NCBI GenBank assembly: GCA_932521025.1
Contig: OW051469.1
Coordinates: 10,118,398 to 10,182,397, forward strand
Length of the DNA: 64,000 bases
Direction: 5' to 3'
From: Oscheius onirici
Lineage: Eukaryota > Nematoda > Chromadorea > Rhabditida > Rhabditidae
A model generated the notes under the pieces. It had not been told where the DNA came from. It saw only the letters and a list, made by a program, of their open reading frames with translations, and made no database searches. Position 1 is the stretch's first letter; each line of letters opens with the position of its first letter. The position numbers and the translations under genes were made by a program. Of this stretch, positions 24,801 to 34,069 are shown one piece after another.

Positions 24801-26617
24801 TTCCACCAACGTGGCCAATGCCGACAAATGTTCCGAGATTCTAGACGATGACGATCAAGCAGAGCTGGAAGACGATCTGGACATGTCGAATCAGAGCCAT
24901 GCTGCCAAGAAGAACCAGAAATGGAAGCAGGCTCAGAGTGAGGCCTGGCTCTCGGAGAAGAGTCTCAAAAGGGCTGAGCGGGAACAGATTGATGGCGATG
25001 AAGAAAAGTTCTGGCTGGATGTCATCGACAAGTATTTGTCACCATACAGTCTGGATTCAAAGGATACCGAGAGATTGAGGGCTGGGCTTTATGATTTGAG
25101 GAACAAGGTGGGTCAGACAGGATTGTGACTAGATCTTCTGATAGTAGGATAGCCTGAAATGTTTTTGGGACACACTCGTGACGGTTTCACCCGACCAATT
25201 CTGCTAAAATCAAATGGTCGGGTAAAGGTCACCGTTATATACCAACGAGAACCACCTCTGACAAATAAGCTAAAATAAATATGAGAGTACGGCCAAAAGA
25301 GAGAGAGTCATTAAAGACAGGGCACTGTTTGACAGTTTGACAAAGCCTAGCTGACAGTTCTGCTAAAATCTAGTGCTAAAATGGACTGTAGATCAAGGAT
25401 CTGAACAGTTACAGTACCAGGGGACAAGAGAGTCTGAAAAAGGTATAGGCAGCAGAAAAGTATCCAGACTGAACAAAAGGAACAGTAAACTATCACTTCC
25501 AGGTAACGTCCGGCTTCTTCATGCTCAACCTCGTCTTCATCATCGTCGTCCTCGTGCTCCAGCTCCAAAAGGACTGTCTCCACATAGAATGGCCTATCGG
25601 TCCCAAGTTTAACCATACCGTTAGGCCATGTCACGGTGATACCAAGGAAGAGATCTGGGTCGTGACCAGACTACAGCTGGAACCTATCGGTCTCGTCTTC
25701 CTCATCTTCTTCATGAGCATTCTGGTCATCCAGTTCTGTGCCATGCTCTGCCATCGCTTCGGAACCCTGGCTCACATCATCGCCTCGACAGAGTTGTTCT
25801 GCTTCAGAAAGACTATTGACAAGTTGAATGAGGACGAGTTGGTGGTGCAGGTGAGAGAAAAAAAAGTCGGAGAGTTACAGCATGATTCAGAATGCGGTAG
25901 AGATTGCCAGAGAATTGCAGGCCATAAGGGGAGTGGATGAGAAGGAAGAGCAGGAGCCATTGGTGAGTGACTCAGTTTTCAGGTCAAAGAATTTTTTTTT
26001 CCACTTTTGCGATGTTCAACAAAGTTGTAGAGGAGATCAAAAGCTACAATTTTGCAGAACATCACTTCGGTGAAAAAATGTTTTTTTACTTAAAAAATCT
26101 CAAGATTGTGTTACAGGAAGAGCGTGGAATCTCTCGTCGCCGCGTCGTTCAGAATCTGGAATCATCGAGGCGGTCAATGATGAAGAGAAAGACGGAAACA
26201 TTGGATGCTGCCTTCAAGAAACGATTTTTTGCTCTATCGAGTGATGCAGCGGCAGGCCATGAATCTGGTGGACTCTCTCAGAGGGACAATGCCCGTCGTC
26301 TGACTCTAAGAAAAGGAACGATCAGAGCATTGGAACAGAGGAGAAATTCGCATTTTGGCAGTACTATCGACAAGCGACACGTAAAATTTTTTTGTCTCCC
26401 TGTTTCTCTGACTCTTTGTCTCTCTAAAACAATTAATAATATTCAGGACAATCCCTACGCCTCCGACGCTGAAGAAGCAGAGACGGGCGGAACTAGAGGT
26501 CCAGCCCAGCGTCGCCTAGAACGACTCTTCACCGCTCAGCCGGAAAACACCAATCCAGCACAGAGAAGGCCAGCACCGGTATGGGACAAGCCGGCAGAAG
26601 AATCCAGACGGTTCTAA
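15843..26617 (+). CDS. chs: Chitin synthase (GT2, metazoan type)
   Basis: A multi-pass membrane enzyme that polymerises UDP-GlcNAc into chitin, used in nematodes for eggshell and pharynx. Exon 1 reads MAEFDDL; acidic N-terminal exons follow at about 15919-16025 and 17419-17522, and one ends near 18309 (its start is uncertain). From 19059 the order is clear: WDIFRLLPPK, several membrane segments (19168-21130 and 21608-21860), then the GT2 domain with YVCATMWHE (about 22240), FVDDSFETNEYGE and LTLDGDVDF (about 22918). The catalytic motifs are EDRWLCTLLLQRGYR and QRRRWIPSTIANI (about 23700-23850) and WGTREDP (about 24510). More membrane spans and a basic, Ser/Arg-rich cytoplasmic tail finish the protein. 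A coiled-coil-like segment LTEKINELTRKVDRLNK lies near 24716. All catalytic motifs are intact. Confidence 0.92.
16027..17418 (+). other. Long 5' intron of chitin synthase
   Basis: About 1.4 kb without coding signs. It contains a run of related GTACTGTACT/TGTCTGGATCAG phrases at about 16270-16440 and a weak copy of the short hairpin family at 16874-16920. Confidence 0.5.
23046..23490. repeat. GAGAGACTGAGAGACAGAG simple-repeat tract in chitin synthase intron
   Basis: About 440 bp of purine-rich, imperfect repetition of GAGACTGA, GAGACAGA and GAGTCTGAGA fill the intron between LMVSD/VWYQKF exons. The sense transcript would be strongly AG-rich, and AG dinucleotides are dense yet the acceptor used is TTTTTCAG at 23499-23506. 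Confidence 0.85.
26012..26063. repeat. Short hairpin repeat, copy 3
   Basis: ATGTTCAACAAAGTTGTAG on the left and CTACAATTTTGCAGAACAT on the right, in the last part of chitin synthase. The segment falls in a frame that happens to stay open, but the flanking GTGAGT donor (about 25962) and ACAG acceptor (about 26116) suggest it is intronic. Confidence 0.75.
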
Positions 26618-26911
26618 AAGTCTTTCCTCTCTTTTTATGTCTTTCTACACACGGCTCACAAAAATCTCGCCTTTTACAGCATTTATAGCCTAAATTATTG
26701 ACCCATATTCCTTATTTATAAACGGTTTTTTCAACTCTATTTTTCTCTCCTGAAAAACTTTGTTGACTTCAAACTCTCACGAGGGAATCTGTTGTGGAAG
26801 TCTATCAAAATACGGATGATAAATTATAGCCGACTCCGTCGGGCTCAAATATTAGCTGTCGGTCAATTGGCAGCGGGTATTTAACCCCGAATGATGTGCC
26901 AATTGGAAACA

Positions 26912-27854
26912 ATGAACAGTCTACTTATTCTTCTTTCTCTGGTGACTCCGACCTATACTCTTCTTGGAGTCGGAAGGACACAATCTGTTGCCGTCCAAGG
27001 CCGTCTCATCTGTAATGGTTTGGAAGTTTGTGTATTTTTTTGAGTAGGTTTTAGGAAGACCTGCTGAAGGAGTAAAGGTCAAGCTTTATGAGAAGGAAAG
27101 CAGTGAGTCAGTCCAAAAATTATATTAATCAAAAATTGTAGCCTTTGACGTGAAGTTGGACCAGACCCAAACAAATCAGAATGGAGAATTCCGCGTTCAG
27201 GGATCCAAGAACGAAATCTCTAATATTGACCCCAAAGTCAACATCTACCATCGGTGCAATTATAATGGGGTTAGTTGTCTGTTTCTCTGTCTCTTTGTGT
27301 CTCTGACTCTCAGGCTCTGACCAGGCATGGCAAACGTGGCCCGAAATCAGGCCAGCTTCGGTCAGGTGCCAACATTGCGGCGAGCTAAAAATATGCATTT
27401 CCCATTTTTCTTGTTTACAAATACTTTGTAGGGTAAGATCTAATTATAACATTTTCGATTTCTTCTCTTTTCGTTGTCAGTTTTCTGTTTTCTCGTAATT
27501 TTTTTATGTCATAATTAAATCTTACCCTACAAAGTATTTTTATACAAGAAAACTCTGAAATATATGCGAAATGAATATTTTTAGCCCGCCGCAAAGTTGG
27601 CACCTGGCCGAAGCTGGCCTGCTTTCGGGTCAGCTTTGCCATGCCTGCTCTGACTCTCAGACTCAGACTCTCTGTCTCTCTGACTCTCACTCCTTTCCTA
27701 AACCACAATCTTACAGCTCTGCTACAAAAAGATCGGAATCACCATCCCCGACAACTACATCAGTTCTGGCTCAAATCCCCAGAAGGTCTTCGACATCGGA
27801 ACCCTGAACCTAGCCAACCAGTATACCGGCCAAACGACCGACTGTATCAATTGA
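26912..27854 (+). CDS. Transthyretin-like secreted protein 2
   Basis: Signal peptide MNSLLILLSLVTPTYT, then VAVQGRLICNG, an intron, RPAEGVKVKLYEKES, an intron, FDVKLDQTQTNQNGEF, IDPKVNIYHRCNYNG, a long intron, LCYKKIGITIPDNYISSG and the terminal TTDCIN. Four exons; the exon phases are identical to those of genes 6 and 7, its closest relatives. The third intron (27271-27715) is enlarged by a MITE. A TATA-like GTATTTAACC sits at about 26878-26887. Confidence 0.92.
27322..27647. mobile_element. MITE with long terminal inverted repeats in TTR-like gene 2 intron
   Basis: 326 bp beginning CAGGCATGGCAAA and ending TTTGCCATGCCTG. The inverted similarity extends about 150 bp inward, including the ATACTTTGTAGGGTAAGAT / ATCTTACCCTACAAAGTAT arms. 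It is flanked by the direct repeat CTCTGAC (27315-27321 and 27648-27654), a 7-bp target-site duplication. No transposase is encoded. The CATGGC-type ends recall the elements at 11256 and 15222. Confidence 0.85.
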
Positions 27855-28104
27855 TTGCACATAAACATATTTACCGGATCTGGCAATTATCTCGCGGGGA
27901 GTATCTCTCTCTCAACAATGTGACTCACAATAGCGTCATCCCACTTCCGATCCGAAAATATCACTTGCCCGAAGTTGGGTTGTTGTTTTCTCTTACACTG
28001 TCGCTCTCTCTCTCTCTCTATCAGTTCAACCCATCTCTGTGGGAGTAACAAAAAGACAGGACCGGTATTTAGGCAGCTGTTATTGTTCAGTCTTGTCAGA
28101 AAAG

Positions 28105-28857
28105 ATGCTTCTTGTCGCTACGCTCTGTGCCCTCGTCGTCTCGGCCAACAGCCTGCTTTTTGGGCTTATTGGAACCGATCAGGTCAGTCTCTTTTCATAT
28201 TTTGAAGGAAGGGCTTTGCTGCACATTTTTGAACTATTTTCCCTGTTCATAAGAATGTTTAGGCGCTTTTTATGAGGCAGTAGGGTGAACTCCAGGCGGA
28301 CATTTGGTTTCGATCTATTAAAATTTTAGGATAACAACGGGTTACTGTAACTTTTGCCTTGCACAAATACTGTATTTCCGATGCGTATCCATTTGTTTGC
28401 TGACGGATTTTTTTTTCAGAGTGCCGCCGTCCGAGGAAAACTCCTCTGCAATGGTGTTCCGGCAGCAAACATCCGTGTGAAACTTTTCGAAAAGGAAGCC
28501 AGTAAGCCAATTTTTAAGACTTTGCTAAGCTAATTTCAGCCATTGACGTAAAACTGGCCGAAGGAACCACGGACGAAAACGGAGAGTTTGAGCTCTCTGG
28601 TCACAAGACTGAAGTCTCGACCATTGACCCCAAGCTGAACATTTATCACAAGTGCAACTACGAAGGGGTTGGTTAAAAAATTCGTTCAAAATAAAAAAAA
28701 AGTGCAGATTCTGTCCTCTGCCTGCTACAAGAAGGTCTCCATCACTGTTCCCGACAACTTTGTGACAGATGGACCCACTCCCCAGAAGACTTTCGACATC
28801 GGAGCCATCAATCTGGCCGGAAAGTACAGTGGAGAGTCCACTGACTGCATTAACTGA
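28105..28857 (+). CDS. Transthyretin-like secreted protein 3
   Basis: Signal peptide MLLVATLCALVVSANS, then AAVRGKLLCNGVPAANIRVKL, IDVKLAEGTTDENGEFELSG, IDPKLNIYHKCNYEG, and CYKKVSITVPDNFVTDG with the terminal STDCIN. The first intron is longer than usual (about 28183-28418) and carries a GGATAACAACGGGTTACTGTAAC piece typical of dispersed nematode repeats. The acceptor before the last exon is GTGCAG, which adds ILSSA before the conserved CYKK. A TATA-like GGTATTTAGG lies at about 28063. Confidence 0.9.
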
Positions 28858-29052
28858 ATATTTTTCTGATACTCACTTCTGTTTTAATGAATTTTCACCC
28901 ATTGGTCAGAATGTTTCAGTGCCTGTCTCTCATCGCAAAAAAAAATAATTTTTCTTCTTTAACAAAACCCAACGTCCCCTATTTCTAATGGAATGTGAAA
29001 AGGATAAGTTAAAGCTATTTTCTTCCAATATTCTGACAGTCGAGAGCCTTCC

Positions 29053-29653
29053 TCATGTCCGGTTGATAGTCCTTTTCCTCAGCTCCACGCTTCCAACATC
29101 GCGAAGTTTCTCAGCCTCCGTTCCATCTGTCAAAAATTTCTCCGGAATGACGATTTCGAACTTCATGTAGCATTGTCCGCTGTAGCCACATTTGTGATAG
29201 ATGCCCAGTCTGGGCTCATTCAAGTAGTCAGGCCCGAATCCATGAAGACGGAACTCGCCATTTTTATTGGTCCTTCCTTGGGCAAGCATGTGTTTTATGC
29301 CAGTGGCTAAAAATTGGTATTGACTACAAACAGAAACGTACAGTCTTCATCATCTAGTTCGTAGAGCCAGACAGTGACATCATTTGCCGGCTTTCCTTTG
29401 CAGAATAGACGACCTTGTACGTCAGCAGTTTGGGGATGCTCCATTGGCGACGATGTATGGTTCCTGTAATTTTATGGCCGTAAAAGGCTGAGAGCCAGCC
29501 AAAACTCACAGAGACGACGGCGGCGGTGTAAGATCATCATCGCCCGATTCGGCAGACGACTCAGTACTTTCTACCTCTCGTCGATCTGTTTCCAGCAGTT
29601 CTGAGAAGAGCCGAAGCTGGAAACAAAAGAGCAAGCAGGTAGAGAACGTTCAT
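29053..29653 (-). CDS. Divergent transthyretin-like protein 4 (apparent frameshift near N-terminus)
   Basis: This gene starts MNVLYLLALLFPASALLRT, a signal peptide nearly identical to that of gene 5. The frame that joins properly to the next exon reads LLETDRREVESTESSAESGDDD, one base out of register, so a one-base shift near 29605 is needed. After an intron the domain continues ADVQGRLFCKGKPANDVTVWL, then GEFRLHGFGPDYLNEPRLGIYHKCGYSGQCYMK and IPEKFLTDG. It ends early with a basic tail instead of DCIN. An acidic Ser-rich insert before the domain is shared in position with gene 5. It may be a pseudogene in progress. Confidence 0.65.
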
Positions 29654-30739
29654 TGTCTATAAAAAAAGTGGAAGAACGGTCCGCTTAAGAACCCTCTGCC
29701 GATGAACCATGTCAACATGATATATTTGTGTTGGTAGGCGGTAGAAATCAAAGAATCAGTAACCAATCTGATTATAACGAACCTAAGGCGTGGTTCTGCA
29801 AGAGGCATATTTGTACTGCGACTATAGTTTGTTCTACCGTATCTTATCATTCGGCGTTGGTCTTTGGAACTTCGGATTAGGAGATGGAACGTTGGTCTAT
29901 AAAAAATTCTGGTAGAAGCTACCGTATTTTCAGCTTGAACATCTTCAGTACCAAACTTCAACGGATTCATTTTCAGATCAGTTTACAGACAGTTTGGGTA
30001 CAATATTCTGACCTTTTCCCTTCCGCATTTCCTCTGTACTCTTACTCTCAATTACAGTAGATTAGGAGCCTCTGTATTGAACCTAATCAGAGAATTGTGT
30101 GATTTTACAGTCGTTTCCTTGGCACTGAGCTACTGATGAGATCCTCGGCGACAAGACCGTCATCGTCAGCCTAGGAATTGGATCCGACTTTGACTGTCCG
30201 AAGAGCCGCTCTCGTCGAAGACTTGATAAAGCGAATAAATAAATAAATAAACTGATGAGATCCAAAATCTTATCTGCCGGATCTGAAGAAACCCTGTTCC
30301 AAAGACATTAGGAGTATCCGGTGTCAGTGTAAGCTGTATTGCAAAATCTTGTCGAAGTCCAGAATATCATCAAACTTCTTCTCCAGAAGGTAGCAGTCAG
30401 GCTGTCTCTGACCTAGCACTGTGTCTCTAATGCTTGTCAAGCCGTCAGTTCAGTCCTGTTTATGTTTATGTTTATTTGCGATGATTATATAATTTCTGTA
30501 TGTCGCTCCATACTTCTTCTCCATATATCGGGACTCTCACTTGCCGTTCTGAACCAGTTCTCGCCGAAGTGTCCTACAAAGTCGTCTCTCCAACGTGATT
30601 TCGGTCGACCAGACATCCTTCTGTATTTTCAAGGCCGCCATTCGACTGTACTCTTCGTCCATCTGCTGTTGTCCATTTGGGATATCCTCTTTGCCCATTC
30701 CCATTTTCTCCATTCCCAATACCTACTATGATTTGGCTA
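29654..30739. other. Intergenic region between TTR-like genes 4 and 5
   Basis: Apart from the promoter block I see no gene here. There is a short AATA microsatellite at about 30233-30250. The open frame at 30462-30731 has no family resemblance. Confidence 0.5.
29671..29697 (-). promoter_or_regulatory. Shared promoter block, TTR-like gene 4
   Basis: Read on the minus strand this is GAGGGTTCTTAAGCGGACCG followed by TTCTTC, a TATA-like TTCTTAA about 30 bases upstream of the start. It matches GAGGGTTTTTAAGCGGACCG at gene 5 and a weaker form at gene 7. Confidence 0.55.
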
Positions 30740-30810
30740 CTATGATTTCAGCCCGATTGAGTTTTGCTTTCCTATAAATCCGGGCGTACCAAAACTTTTG
30801 CAGCGGACTA
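30733..30810. repeat. 78-bp direct duplication, copy A
   Basis: This segment covers the 3' end of TTR-like gene 5 (TTGGCTACTATGATTTCAGC and onward). It is repeated at 32242-32319 in the same orientation with two mismatches. Confidence 0.85.
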
Positions 30811-31362
30811 TATTACCACAATCAATGGACGTCTCAATGATAAAATTTTCTCGATATAGGGTACGATATGGGTTCATACTCTCTCCTAGCTTATCCAGGT
30901 CCAAAGTTCCAATGTCGTATACCATTTTTGGCATCCTTCCAAATGTTAAGTAGTCCTCCGGAATAGTTATTTCGGTCTTCCTGATACACTTTCCACTATA
31001 GCCACATTTGTGATATATTCCCAGCCTCGGATTAAACAGAAAGTCGGGACCGTATCCCTGGAGACGGAATTCTCCATTGACATTTGGTTTTCCCTGATCA
31101 AGCATATCTTGCACAGAGTTACTGAAAATGGTATTTTTTTAAGTTGTAACATAAACTTACAGTTGAAATAATCCAGCTCATAGAGCTTTACAGTGACATT
31201 GCTAGCCGGTTTACCATCACAGAGAAGACGACCTGACACGGCAGCTGCTTCGTCCTTGTTGTCCACGTCATAGTTCATCTGTATTCGATGTCTTTCATCG
31301 ACTCCAGTTTGGAGAAAAGCCGTGGCAGGAACAAGAAGAGCAAGTAGGTAGAGAACGTTCAT
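30740..31362 (-). CDS. Divergent transthyretin-like protein 5
   Basis: Signal peptide MNVLYLLALLVPATA, a 25-residue acidic spacer, then AVSGRLLCDGKPASNVTVKL, MLDQGKPNVNGEF, PDFLFNPRLGIYHKCGYSG and IPEDYLTFGRMPKMVYDIG. The C-terminus is extended (about 50 residues past DIGTLDL) and does not end in DCIN. The intron after LYELDYFN fits in frame only if the acceptor is GTGCAAG rather than the stronger TTTTCAG 14 bases upstream, hinting at recent acceptor shift or decay. It is a close paralogue of gene 4. Its last 70 bases are duplicated at 32242. Confidence 0.75.
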
Positions 31363-31383
31363 TGTCCACAAAGATACAAAAAA

Positions 31384-31412
31384 TGGCAGAACGGTCCGCT
31401 TAAAAACCCTCA
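31384..31412 (-). promoter_or_regulatory. Shared promoter block, TTR-like gene 5
   Basis: The minus strand reads GAGGGTTTTTAAGCGGACCG then TTCTGCCA, about 25-50 bases before the start. It is nearly identical to the block upstream of gene 4. Confidence 0.55.
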
Positions 31413-32241
31413 AACGATTAACAACATGGTATGTTTGTGTTGGTGGGAGGTCGAGATCAAAGAAACGTTGACGAATCTGACGTGGCAAATTTAATACGAC
31501 AACCGGGAATAGTACCATGGCCATTTGTGTTACGCTACGGGTACTTCTTTTCACCTACAGTTGTCCAGTTTGTGCAGTTTGATCAGAAAGTCTATAAATC
31601 ATTAGAAAACGAGAGTATAAGAAACAAAAAATCAAAAGTTTGGTATACCTGGTTGTGCGAAATTGGAGCACAAAGTTCATGGCATCAGCTAGGGTGTACG
31701 ATTGTGGAATTCGCTTTAAAATATTACAGCCTTGTAGAGATTCAAAAGCTCTTTCCAACGCATTTTGGAATTTAGAAAAATTTCCAAAAACCGCCGAGTT
31801 ATGATAGGTTCAATGCGGACAGACAGTGGTGTTTACAGCCTAACTGTGCCAAACTGTCTATTTCAATGATTCTTTTTATTTGCTTTGGTGAGTAGAATGT
31901 GTAAGAAGTGATTAGCCATCAGCAGGAGTGGGTTTGAGCACAATTGAATTTGATTGGATCAATCAGTATTCAAGTTGGCCGCTTGAACAGTAACGAAAAA
32001 AATATGGCTCAAAGTGGAAATTCTGATAATCTTATTGATGTATCTGCAAAGAGAGTTTACTAAGCAAGTCTGGAAACTCATTTTTATGCCGATGCTGCGA
32101 AGAAAAATATCGGTATTTGAGCGATTTGATAGGTGTACCAATACCTTTGACGCGGGTGTTTTTGAAATTTCGACCTAACTTTTTAAATTCTGTTCCTTTT
32201 TAGCTCAAATTTCGATAGAGTCATTGCTATCGGAATAGATG

Positions 32242-32319
32242 TTGGCTACTATGATTTCAGCCCGATTGAGTTTTGCTTTCCTATAAATCCGGGTGTACCA
32301 AAACTTTTGCAGCCGACTA
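32242..32319. repeat. 78-bp direct duplication, copy B
   Basis: Second copy of the 3' end of TTR-like gene 5, located in the intergenic region upstream of that gene. No other gene 5 sequence accompanies it. Confidence 0.85.
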
Positions 32320-32995
32320 GATTTGAATACAGCGACTAAAACTACATGTTGCTCTTTCGATTTTGTTAGGGGACAGAGAGACAGAGACAGTCACCACGCT
32401 CTCCACACTCTGACATAATAACAGTTGACTCATCCTGTATACTTTCTGTATCCAAAGTTCAGTCGCGACTGTCACCAGAGTTCATAAGAACAGCCTGAAC
32501 TAACACTGACATGATGAAACTGTATCTGCAACATTCCATAAAAAAGAAGTTTGTCAGTTCAAAGGATCACAGCCATTTTGGCGCTTGTTTTCCCCCAGTC
32601 CGTTATGCTATCAGGCTGTTTTGTCTGTCCCACTGCCCCCTTTGTATCATCTTATTTTTTGTGGCGGGAAAACAAACAGAATATGACGAGAGTGCGCTTT
32701 TCCCCCTTCAAATAGCCCAATTCTGTGTGTTTATATTGAAAATCTGACTCATCCACAGTGGTTTAAATAGCTCCCCTTGCTTGACAGACTACCGCTCACC
32801 CCTTCTCTCCTCTCTCAAATATTTACAAGAGTATTTCATTGTGTGTGTGTCTGCCCTTCCACCTCCCAATACCAACTGTTTGCCAAACAGAAACGACTCT
32901 GCCTCTGAAAATATAAATACCAGAGAGGGAAGGTTGAGCCAAAACTTCTTTATACTCTTCTTCTGGCGAATCAAAAAGTCCGTAAAATTTTACCT

Positions 32996-33078
32996 CGGAG
33001 TGGGCACCAACTTGTATAGCGTATCGAAATTGATTACGGTATCGATACACAGATTCTATAAGAGTTGGTGCGCACTGC
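32996..33078. repeat. Inverted repeat of the TTGGTGCGCAC family
   Basis: GGAGTGGGCACCAACTTGTA on the left is complementary to the AGAGTTGGTGCGCACTGCC end on the right, with GCGTATCG / CGATAC inner arms. A half element with GTATCGAC and GAGTTGGTGCGCGGC lies at about 33263-33298. Confidence 0.65.
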
Positions 33079-33570
33079 CTAGTCAAAATGTTAGATCCCA
33101 CTGTGCGATTATTTATTGAGAGTGTCAAATTTGTATCTTGCGTATTTTTCATCGACGAGATTTTTCCTATCCCAAAAAGCTGTCAAATTACCACGACTTT
33201 TTTAGTACCCAAGTTCTCAAAAGTTCCAATTTTAATTCTGATCAGATTCCAAAAAACAGCTGCGTATCGACGGAGATGATATAGAGTTGGTGCGCGGCAC
33301 GATATCCTAACGGTAGTACCAGGTTTCGATTCTTTATATTTTATATTCTCGATATCCCAACTCTTTTAGCCTCCATATTTGACATAAAGCGATCAAACCC
33401 ATAAAAACCTTTTGTGTAATGAAATGGGGAGGGGCTGACGGAAGTTAATCGCCCCTAGCCAGTCTGTCCTCCTGGTAAATAGGTTTCGGTCAATTGACTG
33501 TCCAGTTGACTCTTTGAACTCTGTCTCGTTCTCATTATTTTTCTAGTCTCTAACCTAGAACCTTCAAAAT

Positions 33571-34069
33571 ATGCGTACCGCTCTCCTTCTCTGTCTCATT
33601 GCTCCCAGCTTTGCTCTCCTCGGAATCGGCAGAAAACAATCTGTGGCTGTTCAAGGACGTCTAATCTGTAATGGCAGGCCGGCTCAGGGAGTCAAGCTGA
33701 AGCTTTATGAGAAAGAAGCCAGTAAGACTTAAAGCATGCCTATCACAGAATGTTTTCCAGCCTTTGACGTGAAGATGGACCAGGGAACGTCCAACCAGAA
33801 CGGAGAATTCCGTCTTCAGGGCTCGAAGACGGAAATCACGACCATTGACCCCAAATTGAACATTTACCACAAGTGTAATTACAACGGGGTGAGTGATCCG
33901 TCCCTCTGTCTCTCTAAAACTATTCTTTCAGCTCTGCTACAAGAAGATCGGAATCACCATCCCTGACAACTACGTCAGTTCTGGAGCCAATCCGACCAAA
34001 GTTTACGACATTGGAACACTGAACTTGGCCAACAAGTACAACGGCGAGACGACTGACTGCATCAACTAA
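33571..34069 (+). CDS. Transthyretin-like secreted protein 6
   Basis: Signal peptide MRTALLLCLIAPSFA, then VAVQGRLICNGRPAQGVKLKL in one exon (the first intron of genes 2 and 3 is absent), FDVKMDQGTSNQNGEF, IDPKLNIYHKCNYNG, and LCYKKIGITIPDNYVSSG with the terminal TTDCIN. It has compact 40-45 bp introns and four family cysteines. Very close in sequence to gene 7, especially the exon from GEFRLQGSKTEITTIDPK. Confidence 0.93.

Larger units (their letters stand above)
31363..33570. other. Intergenic region upstream of TTR-like gene 6
   Basis: About 2.2 kb with no supported gene. It contains the promoter of gene 5, duplication copy B and inverted repeats of the TTGGTGCGCA family (32996-33078 and about 33265-33300). 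Confidence 0.5.
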
